This document shows positions 1-7,382 of a stretch of 64,000 bases of DNA, one piece after another (positions within the stretch are counted from its first letter, which is position 1; the number at the start of each line of letters is the position of its first letter). The position numbers were made by a program, and so were the translations under genes. Origin of the DNA: Gracilibacillus orientalis. Its GTDB lineage: Bacteria; Bacillota; Bacilli; Bacillales; Amphibacillaceae. The stretch lies in the NCBI RefSeq assembly GCF_900114645.1, contig NZ_FOTR01000001.1, forward strand, positions 124,001-188,000, given 5' to 3'. Under the pieces are notes generated by a model, which did no database searches, had not been told where the DNA came from, and was given only the letters and a program-made list of their open reading frames with translations.

Positions 1-7
1 TTAGTCC

Positions 8-39
8 TAAAAGAAAAGGATGCTATTAAACTAGCATCC
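8..39 (-). terminator. Rho-independent terminator after the HD-GYP/microprotein unit
   Basis: A perfect 8-bp stem (GGATGCTA/TAGCATCC, 18-39) with a 6-nt loop is followed on the minus strand by TTTTCTTTT. It lies 12 bp beyond the stop of the 21-residue ORF, so that ORF is the last item of the transcript. Confidence 0.8.
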
Positions 40-51
40 AACAGACGAAAA

Positions 52-117
52 TTACATAAAAATGCACCACCAACAATGATCAGTAGCACGTAATTTGTTT
101 AATTTTTTTACCTTCAT
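52..117 (-). CDS. 21-residue microprotein with C-terminal CWWC motif
   Basis: Short ORF beginning 18 bp after the HD-GYP stop codon and closed by a terminator 12 bp past its own stop. A full GGGAGG ribosome binding site lies 8 nt before the ATG, which supports real translation. The product has a basic N-terminal half (five Lys/Arg in the first ten residues) and ends in DHCWWCIFM, with two Cys flanking two Trp. It has no recognisable family and is too short for a signal peptide. Position directly after a membrane-anchored signalling protein suggests a peptide regulator or signal, but this is inference only. The paired Cys could also bind metal or form a disulfide. Confidence 0.6.
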   Translation of the reverse strand: MKVKKLNKLRATDHCWWCIFM

Positions 118-135
118 TATTTAAACCTCCCTTCA

Positions 136-1308
136 TTAGTAGTATTTATTTAATAATTCATGGTAATTATTATGATATTCTACCCAATTAGGATAAACCT
201 CTTGGAAAATGGTAATTAGCTCAGGATCAAATTGGGTTCCACTTCCATTCAGCAAATTTTGATAAGCCATTTCTATAGGTAGTGCAGCACGATACGACCT
301 TGAAGAAGTCATTGCATCAAAAGCATCTGCAATCGATACTACTCTTGCCAAATAATCAATTTGATTTCCTGTTAGACCATCAGGGTAACCCTTACCATCC
401 CATCTTTCGTGGTGATGCTTTATCACATTAATGTTTTCGGCCATTCCTTCAACTTCTTTGATCGCTTGTGCACCTACCGTAGGATGTGTTTTAATTATCT
501 CAAATTCTTGATCTGTTAATTTATCAGGTTTGGTTAAAATCGAATCTGGTATATTAACTTTTCCAATATCATGTAATAAACAAGAATAATAGAAAGTTTT
601 TAACTCTTCATCAGCAAATTCTCCTGTGGCCTTAGCTAATGTTAGGGCATACTCTGCAACTCTTTCACTATGACCTCGTGTATAAGGATCCTTTAATTCT
701 AATGTTGTAATAACACCTTTCACAATTCCTTCCATTTGCTTATCGTAAGAACGTTGAATAGCATTGACATAGCCAATAAAACGATACAAAAGAATCCAAG
801 CAACAATTGAAAATATTATAACTAGAAACAAGGGTATTGCAACAACTGAGTCTGTCAAAATTATCCCCAATATTAAATATTTAAAAGCAGTTCCTAACAA
901 GACTAAGTAAAAAAAACGTTTATTCACAAATATCGGTGAAAACATGATTATTACTAGTTCAATTATATTTCCAGTTGCATATGTTTGATTAGTTCCATAG
1001 TAAGTGAAAGTATCTAAAATAAGATCTGAAAATGTTAATACTATAAAAAATATATATTTTACAGGAGATGGGTTCCTTTTTTTTAGATAATAGTAGCTAA
1101 TAGGAAGAAGTCCAAATATGACAAAATACTTGATGTAAGAAAGGCCATCCTTATCTAAACCAGGTTCTGCTTCCCATGGTATTGCTGGAATTAACACATA
1201 ATAAATTATTTCGTAAGCAAAGTAAATAACGTAAACCAACCACAAAAACCATACAGTTGTTCTTTTTTCTTCATTTAGTAGATTCGAGTACCTATATGTA
1301 TTTTTCAT
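136..1308 (-). CDS. Membrane-anchored HD-GYP phosphodiesterase
   Basis: About 390 residues. The N-terminal half has roughly six hydrophobic segments (residues 20-185) and the C-terminal half is an HD-GYP domain: HSERVAEYA, HDIGKVNIPDSIL, HHHERWDGKGYPDG and ADAFDAMTSSRSYR contain the expected metal ligands and the GYP loop. The family hydrolyses cyclic dinucleotides, chiefly c-di-GMP; an output for a membrane sensor is likely. The ATG at 1308 is preferred over one 21 bp upstream because AAAGGG lies at correct distance from it and because a TATAAT box abuts the upstream ATG. A microprotein gene follows in the same transcript. The ligand sensed by the membrane part is unknown. Confidence 0.85.
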   Translation of the reverse strand: MKNTYRYSNLLNEEKRTTVWFLWLVYVIYFAYEIIYYVLIPAIPWEAEPGLDKDGLSYIKYFVIFGLLPISYYYLKKRNPSPVKYIFFIVLTFSDLILDTFTYYGTNQTYATGNIIELVIIMFSPIFVNKRFFYLVLLGTAFKYLILGIILTDSVVAIPLFLVIIFSIVAWILLYRFIGYVNAIQRSYDKQMEGIVKGVITTLELKDPYTRGHSERVAEYALTLAKATGEFADEELKTFYYSCLLHDIGKVNIPDSILTKPDKLTDQEFEIIKTHPTVGAQAIKEVEGMAENINVIKHHHERWDGKGYPDGLTGNQIDYLARVVSIADAFDAMTSSRSYRAALPIEMAYQNLLNGSGTQFDPELITIFQEVYPNWVEYHNNYHELLNKYY

Positions 1309-1329
1309 TGCTAAACCCTTTCTAATCAT

Positions 1330-1335
1330 ATTATA
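1330..1335 (-). promoter_or_regulatory. -10 element of the HD-GYP promoter
   Basis: Perfect TATAAT on the minus strand about 21 bp before the chosen ATG; the -35 (TAGAAA-like at 17 bp) is poor. Its position places transcription start downstream of the first in-frame ATG and so decides the start codon. Confidence 0.5.
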
Positions 1336-1586
1336 CTATACCAAAAACAATATTTCTACAATTTTCCTGTGTTATTTTAAATAAATTTACATATTCTATT
1401 TAAAGTATAAGCTGTATGTCGAGACCTGTAAATAAATCCATAAAGTAACTAAGTATTTCTTCATATTACTATAGTAATACCAAAAAAAGAGATGACCATC
1501 ATTGCATGTTAAAAAATATGACAAACGAATCATATTCCTTTGGATATTACTATAAAATGATTAATAGAATGGAAGGAGGAAGCAAA

Positions 1587-2054
1587 ATGAAGGAAGAATT
1601 TATGAAATATGCTTTAAAAATTGCTTACGAGAATATAGAAAAGACAAATGGTGGCCCATTTGGTGCTGTGGTTGTTAAAGACGATAAGGTTGTAGGTAAA
1701 GGGACAAATGTCGTTACAACGACTAATGACCCATCGGCACATGCTGAAATCAGTGCGATAAGAGATGCTTGCAAGAACCTTAACGATTATCAATTAACAA
1801 ATTGTGAGATTTATACAAGTTGTGAACCATGTCCGATGTGTCTGGGTGCAATTTATTGGGCTCGTCCTAAAGCGGTTTATTATTTCAATACAAGAGAAGA
1901 AGCAGCCAAAATCGGATTCGATGATCAATACATATATGATCAAATTGCGTTGAATGTCGAAGCAAGAAAGTTAATAATGAAGAAACTGGATTTTAATAGT
2001 GATAAATTACCTTTCCAATTATGGCAAGCGACAACAGATAAAGTGGAATACTAG
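1587..2054 (+). CDS. guaD: Guanine deaminase
   Basis: 155 residues, the same size as B. subtilis GuaD (156), and similar along its whole length. Cytidine/deoxycytidylate deaminase fold with zinc ligands His52 (AHAE, catalytic Glu54) and Cys82/Cys85 (PCPMC). It converts guanine to xanthine and ammonia, allowing guanine to serve as nitrogen source or feed the xanthine salvage genes xpt-pbuX found near 25 kb. The start at 1587 has GGAGGA 7-8 nt upstream; an in-frame start 81 bp earlier lacks a ribosome binding site. No purine riboswitch is visible upstream. It ends in a terminator shared with the convergent MFS gene. Confidence 0.93.
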   Translation: MKEEFMKYALKIAYENIEKTNGGPFGAVVVKDDKVVGKGTNVVTTTNDPSAHAEISAIRDACKNLNDYQLTNCEIYTSCEPCPMCLGAIYWARPKAVYYFNTREEAAKIGFDDQYIYDQIALNVEARKLIMKKLDFNSDKLPFQLWQATTDKVEY

Positions 2055-2055
2055 A

Positions 2056-2095
2056 AAAAAAGGATGAGTTGAATCTTACAACTCATCCTTTTTGT
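2056..2095. terminator. Bidirectional terminator between guaD and the MFS gene
   Basis: 10-bp stem GGATGAGTTG/CAACTCATCC (2062-2088) with A-run before and T-run after, so it works on both strands; the MFS stop codon lies inside it. Confidence 0.85.
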
Positions 2096-3288
2096 TTGGT
2101 ACATGTAAAGAAAATAATGGCACCGATGAAAGAGTTAGTAAATAGTACTACTCCCATTGGTATGGCTGTTGTTTCATCTAAACCTACAATTGGAGAAACA
2201 ATTGCACCCATTATTAAAGGCAACATACCAAGTAATGCACTTGCTGTTCCTGCACGTTCTTTTTGTTTTTCCATTGCAAGTGAAAAACTGCTAGTTAATA
2301 TAATCCCGACTGCATTTAAGTGAATAAATAACGGAATAACTAACATATAGAGCGGCCAGTGGAAAATTGTCGCTAATAATAATACGGTGTTAGCTGTTAG
2401 AGACATAATAACACCAGTTCTGAGCAGACTTCTTTCCGGAAAATAGCTACTCAATCGACCGACAAGAAAACTACCAAAAATAATCGCCAAGCCATTAATT
2501 CCAAAAAGAATGCTGAATACTTGAGGCGAGACTTGATATAACTCTTGATACACGAATGGTGTCGCCGCTACATAAGCAAATGTTCCACCTTGTACAAAAC
2601 AAACAACAACTGCATACCCTATAAATGACCGGTCTTTCAACAAATAAGCCATCGTTTTTAATGAATTCTTAATAGAACTTGGTGTGCGATTTTGTTCTGG
2701 TAAAGTTTCCGGCAATTTAAACGCACTAATCGTCACCATAACAATACCTAATAGAAATAAAAAGATAAAGATAGTATGCCATGTTGCAAAAGGTAGTAAT
2801 AATACGGCCCCACCCGATATTGGAGCAATCATTGGTGCTGTAGCATTAATAACCATTAACAAAGCAAAAAATTTGGTTAATGCTTTTCCATCAAATACAT
2901 CTCGTACTACCGCTCGAGATAGCACAACACCAGCTGCAGCTGTAAACCCTTGTAAAAATCTGGCCAAAACTAAAATTATGATATTAGGTGCTAATGCACA
3001 AACCAATGAAAAGAACGCAAATAGCGAAATGAAAATTAAAATCGGTTTTCTTCTTCCAATGGCATCACTGATTGATCCAATTACTAATTGCCCGAAGGCT
3101 AACCCCAATAAACAAGCAGTTAAACTTAATTGAACAAGCGAAGCACGTGCATCTAAGTCATCTGCTATTTGAGGGAAACTTGGCAAATACATATCAATAT
3201 TGAACGGCCCTAACATCGCTAGCATTGCAAGCAAAAATGCTAAGCCGGTTCGTTGTTTTCCTGTTGGATTATGTAATTTCTGTTCGAT
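2083..3288 (-). CDS. MFS multidrug exporter, Bcr/CflA type, with non-canonical start
   Basis: Twelve-helix major facilitator of the drug:H+ antiporter-1 Bcr/CflA group, about 400 residues: N-terminal NIDMYLPSFPQIADDL, the loop motif GSISDAIGRRKP and RFLQGF in helix 4 are typical. It probably exports drugs or small metabolites by proton antiport. The N-terminus is problematic. The strong GGGAGGG at 3295-3301 is followed at correct spacing by ATC codons (3289-3291, 3286-3288), not ATG/GTG/TTG; the open frame continues unbroken and the first helix needs these residues. The first standard start (TTG at 3234) has no ribosome binding site and would cut into helix 1. Either AUC initiation or a lost start codon. 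Confidence 0.8.
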   Translation of the reverse strand: MEQKLHNPTGKQRTGLAFLLAMLAMLGPFNIDMYLPSFPQIADDLDARASLVQLSLTACLLGLAFGQLVIGSISDAIGRRKPILIFISLFAFFSLVCALAPNIIILVLARFLQGFTAAAGVVLSRAVVRDVFDGKALTKFFALLMVINATAPMIAPISGGAVLLLPFATWHTIFIFLFLLGIVMVTISAFKLPETLPEQNRTPSSIKNSLKTMAYLLKDRSFIGYAVVVCFVQGGTFAYVAATPFVYQELYQVSPQVFSILFGINGLAIIFGSFLVGRLSSYFPERSLLRTGVIMSLTANTVLLLATIFHWPLYMLVIPLFIHLNAVGIILTSSFSLAMEKQKERAGTASALLGMLPLIMGAIVSPIVGLDETTAIPMGVVLFTNSFIGAIIFFTCTKQKG

Positions 3289-3520
3289 GATAAACCCTCC
3301 CTATCATTTATTATATAAGAATTTATGAAGGAGTTATAGTAATTGACATTCACCTAACATAGATCTTTTGTAATATTTGTCATTAACACTTATTCATGGA
3401 AACGTTTCACCCATTGATACTCGTGTAACAGGTAACTAATATTAAAAAGAAGGATGGTACGCAAAAAAATGTATCAAGATATTTATCGTGAAGCATTAAC
3501 CAGCTGCTGGCTTTACACAC

Positions 3521-3556
3521 AAAAAAACCATGGAAAAATTCCCCTTCCTCCATGGT
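3521..3556 (-). terminator. Terminator downstream of the CdsA-like gene
   Basis: 8-bp stem ACCATGGA/TCCATGGT (3527-3556) followed on the minus strand by a run of T (A-run 3521-3526 on plus). Confidence 0.7.
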
Positions 3557-3574
3557 CTTTCACCAATGTGATTT

Positions 3575-4489
3575 TTACATAAAATCAAAAAAATAACGGA
3601 TTACGTGAAAAAAGACCGGTGCCGTGTAGGTCAAACTGTCAATCCGATTAAGATACCGATTCTTTAAGCGCTCCAATGTTTCTTTGTTTCCTATTAAAAG
3701 ATCCCGCTTTAACACTGATATCGTCAAACTTCCAAAGTATCCCGCCACACTAATTAAAATACCTGACGCAATACCAAATGTCATATCTAATGGTGTCAAT
3801 AAAGGATAAATGAAATAGGATATGACAGTTGTCGTAACAACAGCTCCGATAAACCCTTCCCATGTAATATACGGATTTGCAGTTGGCGCAACTTTTCGTT
3901 TCCCAAAATAAAGTGAGATTAAATATTGGCTGACATCATTAACCTGCGTCAAAATAATTAAATACAAGACGAGGTTCGCTCCGAATTCCGTATTCGCTAC
4001 CGGAAAGTAAGCTAAATGACTTATACCAAATACCATCAACATTAACCCCCACTGGGTAAAGCTAACCGATCGCAGAAAGCCTACTGTACCTTGTCCAATA
4101 ATTCGTGGAAGTGGTAAAAACAAAAAAACATAGACAGGAATAAACACAATGAACATGCCATACCAGCCAATATAAATCCAGTAAAATTGTAACGGAATCA
4201 TTAAATAAGACCATAAGAAGATCCGTCTATCTGACTTTCTTGTTTTCATCATGGAGAAATACTCCCTTAACGCAAAAAAACATAATACCATGATGGCAAT
4301 TAAAGAAACGGTCGTATTGAATAAAGTCGCAAAACAGAAGATGGTGAACATCCCCCACCAAGTCTTCACACGCAGTTGAATCGTCGTAAAATCCTTTTTT
4401 GGTTGTAGTCTTGTTATAATCTTAAAAACTATGGATACGATTAGCAAAATAAAAAAGATAATAGATAAAGTCCAAATCGTTTCTCTCAT
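3575..4489 (-). CDS. CdsA-like membrane protein (CDP-diglyceride synthetase family)
   Basis: 304 residues with about eight hydrophobic helices. The C-terminal part (SVLKRDLLIGNK, then LNRIDSL) resembles the phosphatidate cytidylyltransferase signature, but the usual HGG-DR-D end is reduced to RIDS, as in the YnbB-like branch rather than housekeeping CdsA. It may make a CDP-activated lipid or have lost activity; substrate not assignable. The ATG at 4489 is preferred over GTG at 4498 because GGGTGA is correctly spaced. Divergent from the papain-like gene at 4576, with about 85 bp between them. Confidence 0.65.
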   Translation of the reverse strand: MRETIWTLSIIFFILLIVSIVFKIITRLQPKKDFTTIQLRVKTWWGMFTIFCFATLFNTTVSLIAIMVLCFFALREYFSMMKTRKSDRRIFLWSYLMIPLQFYWIYIGWYGMFIVFIPVYVFLFLPLPRIIGQGTVGFLRSVSFTQWGLMLMVFGISHLAYFPVANTEFGANLVLYLIILTQVNDVSQYLISLYFGKRKVAPTANPYITWEGFIGAVVTTTVISYFIYPLLTPLDMTFGIASGILISVAGYFGSLTISVLKRDLLIGNKETLERLKNRYLNRIDSLTYTAPVFFHVIRYFFDFM

Positions 4490-4540
4490 GATTCTCACCC
4501 AATCTTTTTAAAAACTGCATTCATTTTACAGTAAATGCGT

Positions 4541-4546
4541 TATAAT
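4541..4546 (+). promoter_or_regulatory. -10 element for the papain-like gene
   Basis: Perfect TATAAT about 35 bp before the gene; no convincing -35 at 16-18 bp. Confidence 0.4.
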
Positions 4547-4575
4547 GAAAAGAGAAGAATTATTTGTGGTTGGTG

Positions 4576-5130
4576 ATGAATATGATGGAAGAAAAATATG
4601 TTTATATAATGTTATCCGATACTGGTACTTTATTTACTAATGTTATCAAAACATATACAAAGGCACCATATAACCATGCTTCTCTTGCCTTTGACCCGGA
4701 ACTAAAAGAGATGTACAGCTTTGGCAGAAAAAATCCAAAAAACCCTTTAAACGGTGGATTTGTGAAAGAAGATATCTTAACCGGTACGTATAGCAAATAC
4801 CGTAATACAACTTGTGTCATCTTCCGACTACAAGTAACCGAACGTGAAATAGAAAAAATGAAACGTATATTGGAAGTATTTATTAATAATAATGATAAGT
4901 TTCTCTACAATATTCTGGGCGTGATTGGGGTTTCATTAAAAGAACCAGTTGAATTCAGTAATTCTTATTTTTGTTCACAATTTGTGGCAGATATTCTTTA
5001 TAGATCTGGTATTAAATTATGGGATAAACTACCCGCGATGGTAACACCAGATGATTTCAGAAAGAATGACAGGATGGAATTAATATACGAAGGAAAATTA
5101 TTTGATTTTGCCCTAATTAATCAAAATTAA
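4576..5130 (+). CDS. Permuted papain-like (YiiX/NlpC-P60 superfamily) protein
   Basis: About 184 residues without signal peptide. The order His first (APYNHASLAFD, near residue 35) and Cys later (SYFCSQFVADIL, near residue 140) matches the circularly permuted NlpC/P60-type amidase/protease fold. The substrate is unknown; relatives act on lipids or peptides. Several adjacent starts exist (TTG 4564, GTG 4573, ATG 4576, 4582, 4585); GGTTGGTG fits the ATGs at 4576-4585 best. Single gene with its own promoter, separated from the next gene by about 90 bp. Confidence 0.65.
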   Translation: MNMMEEKYVYIMLSDTGTLFTNVIKTYTKAPYNHASLAFDPELKEMYSFGRKNPKNPLNGGFVKEDILTGTYSKYRNTTCVIFRLQVTEREIEKMKRILEVFINNNDKFLYNILGVIGVSLKEPVEFSNSYFCSQFVADILYRSGIKLWDKLPAMVTPDDFRKNDRMELIYEGKLFDFALINQN

Positions 5131-5219
5131 GACTAAGTACCCGATCTTTGAATGATTAAGTAGGATTGAGTCATAATATAGTAGTGTTCTACTAGAAATA
5201 TAAGAAGGGATGAACAGGT

Positions 5220-6122
5220 ATGGTACAATATCAAAAAGTTACAGTTGCTGGTGGCGGTGTTTTAGGAAGTCAAATCGCTTATCAAACTGCCTTCAAAGGA
5301 TTTAATGTGATTGTTTATGATATTAATAATGATGCGGTGAACCAAGCAAAAGATCGTATTACTAAACTAAAAGACCGCTATCAGAAAGACCTAAATGCTA
5401 CACAAGCACAAGTAGATGCTGCCTTTAATCGTATGGATTTTCAATCAGATTTGAAGCAGGCAGTGTCAGAAGCTGACCTTGTCATTGAAGCAATCCCGGA
5501 AGTAATAGATATTAAGAATGAATTTTATCAAGAACTGGGACAAGTTGCGCCTGATAACACCATTTTTGTTACAAACACTTCGACACTATTACCAAGTCAA
5601 TTTGCTGATGTTACTGGTAGACCCGAAAAATTCCTGGCACTTCATTTTGCTAATGAAATATGGCTGAATAATACAGCTGAAATTATGAAACATGAACATA
5701 CTGATGAACAAGTATTCGAAGATATTGTTGAATTTGCTAAACAAATTGGAATGATAGCTCTACCGCTACATAAAGAGCAACCTGGATATATTCTTAATTC
5801 ATTATTAGTACCACTATTAGATGCCGCTCAAGATCTATTTATTAAAGGTGTAGCAGATCCCCAAACAATTGATAAGACTTGGATGGCTGCGACCGGAGCA
5901 CCGAAAGGACCTTTTGCCATCCTTGATGTGGTAGGAATTAATACTGCCTATCACATTGTGAAACAAAAAGCTGCAAAAACCGGTGATCAAAATGCTGCAA
6001 AATTAGCAGAGCTATTAAAAACAGAATATATTGATATGAACAAATTAGGAACAGCTACCGGTGAAGGTTTCTATAAATATCCTAATCCAAGCTATGAAGA
6101 CCCTAATTTTGTTAAAGCATAA
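5220..6122 (+). CDS. 3-hydroxyacyl-CoA dehydrogenase family protein
   Basis: 300 residues. N-terminal NAD-binding Rossmann domain with GGGVLGS (residues 11-17) and acidic Asp after beta-2 (VYDINND), then a helical C-terminal domain from about residue 190 (GYILNSLLVPLL). Family members oxidise 3-hydroxyacyl-CoA to 3-ketoacyl-CoA. The catalytic region reads LALHFANEIW where classical enzymes have HFFNP, so the His is kept but the following motif differs; the substrate may not be 3-hydroxybutyryl-CoA. Monocistronic: ribosome binding site AAGAAGGGATG upstream and a strong terminator directly after. Confidence 0.85.
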   Translation: MVQYQKVTVAGGGVLGSQIAYQTAFKGFNVIVYDINNDAVNQAKDRITKLKDRYQKDLNATQAQVDAAFNRMDFQSDLKQAVSEADLVIEAIPEVIDIKNEFYQELGQVAPDNTIFVTNTSTLLPSQFADVTGRPEKFLALHFANEIWLNNTAEIMKHEHTDEQVFEDIVEFAKQIGMIALPLHKEQPGYILNSLLVPLLDAAQDLFIKGVADPQTIDKTWMAATGAPKGPFAILDVVGINTAYHIVKQKAAKTGDQNAAKLAELLKTEYIDMNKLGTATGEGFYKYPNPSYEDPNFVKA

Positions 6123-6160
6123 AGAAGAGAAAGTGATGCATGGCATCACTTTCTCTTCTT
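6122..6160. terminator. Bidirectional terminator, 18-bp stem
   Basis: Perfect 18-bp stem (6122-6139/6143-6160) with 3-nt loop between convergent genes. Confidence 0.85.
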
Positions 6161-6164
6161 TATT

Positions 6165-7160
6165 CTACAGTATTTCTTCTGCTATTAGCTGATAAGACTT
6201 TTTTTTTGCTTCAAAGTCGTGAATATTGGTGATGAGCATAAATTCATCTGTTTGATAAAGGTTTTGCAAGCAAGTTAACTCTTGTTTTATTGTGTCAGGT
6301 GTCCCGATAATACAACGCTCTCTGTTTTTCTTCATGATATCTAGTTCTTCTTGTGTAAACGTTTTTTTTCGGACTTCTACTATGGAGGGTACCTTGGTAT
6401 CTGCCCCTTTTCCTACACTAAGTAGCCATTTATCTTGTGTTAATGCCAATTCCTCTGCTTCCTCTTCTGTATCAGCACATATTACGAAAATACATACCAT
6501 GGTTTCAGGATGGTCCATCGTAACAGAAGGCTCGAATTGTTCCCGATATGTCTGTATTGCTTTTTCTCCATGGGCAGGATTTATAAAATGACCAAAAACA
6601 AATCCGAGTCCGAGCTCTGCTGCATTTGTTGCTCCACGCTCTGATAATCCCAATACCCAAATAGGTGGCACCCTTTCAATTCGCGGACCTGCTTTCACCA
6701 AACGAAATTCATGCTCTCTTGGTATTGTGTTATGTAAAAATCCCTGCAAATCAGCGAGTTGTCTAGGAAATTCACGCAAGCTTTTATTTTGATTATCTGT
6801 TAGTGCAGAGCGTGTTAATTGTGATCCACCTGGAGAACGGCCAACTCCCAGATCAATCCGCTCAGGAAAATATCCTGCTAACGTTTTAAAGTCTTCTGCT
6901 ATTTTATAAGGACTATACTGTGGTAATAAAACACCACCGGATCCAATGCGGATATCATTGGTCACAGAAGCTATCCTCGTCATCATAATTTCAGGTGATG
7001 AGCTTGCCAGCCCATTAGTATTATGATGCTCTGCTACCCAATAACGGTGATAACCGAATTCCTCTGTGCATTTAGCCAGTTCTAGTGTATTTGCCAGTGT
7101 CTGCTCTGGTGTGTCGCCTCTAGAAATTGGTGCTTGATCTAATACACTTAATTTCATCAT
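6165..7160 (-). CDS. LLM-class flavin-dependent monooxygenase (luciferase-like)
   Basis: 331 residues, TIM-barrel bacterial luciferase-like family. Typical features are SVLDQAPISRGDTPEQTL at the N-terminus, WVAEHHN, IRIGSGGVLLPQYSPYKIAEDF and DLGVGRSPGG. The subfamily (YvbT/MsnO8-like) uses FMNH2 and O2 on unknown small organic substrates; no reductase partner is adjacent. AAAGGAG lies 7 nt before the first ATG. Convergent with the hydroxyacyl-CoA dehydrogenase gene. Confidence 0.88.
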   Translation of the reverse strand: MMKLSVLDQAPISRGDTPEQTLANTLELAKCTEEFGYHRYWVAEHHNTNGLASSSPEIMMTRIASVTNDIRIGSGGVLLPQYSPYKIAEDFKTLAGYFPERIDLGVGRSPGGSQLTRSALTDNQNKSLREFPRQLADLQGFLHNTIPREHEFRLVKAGPRIERVPPIWVLGLSERGATNAAELGLGFVFGHFINPAHGEKAIQTYREQFEPSVTMDHPETMVCIFVICADTEEEAEELALTQDKWLLSVGKGADTKVPSIVEVRKKTFTQEELDIMKKNRERCIIGTPDTIKQELTCLQNLYQTDEFMLITNIHDFEAKKKSYQLIAEEIL

Positions 7161-7339
7161 ACTTCGCTCCTTTCTTTTAGTGTAATTTTTTTACTGCCTT
7201 TTGAATACAAAAAAGCATTTCCTTTCGCGGACATTTAATCTCTTATTTTCTTGAAAAACACTCTTATTTAGGCATTTGACTAAAAAAATGACATCATTTT
7301 AATTAATTGTCCTTGCACTTTTCAAACATGGTAAGTACA

Positions 7340-7370
7340 AAAAAGATAGCATACCAAAAGACAGGTATGC
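7340..7370 (-). terminator. Terminator of the MMPL operon
   Basis: 7-bp stem GCATACC/GGTATGC (7349-7370) followed on minus by ATCTTTTTTG. Confidence 0.7.
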
Positions 7371-7382
7371 CATCAAAATTAT

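Noticed and set aside
3397-3410. TGGAAACGTTTCAC near-palindrome as a cre/LacI site
   Set aside because: The last positions do not fit the cre consensus and no sugar gene is adjacent.
3469-3582. 37-codon plus-strand ORF
   Set aside because: Poorly spaced ribosome binding site; runs through the terminator and past the stop of the CdsA-like gene.
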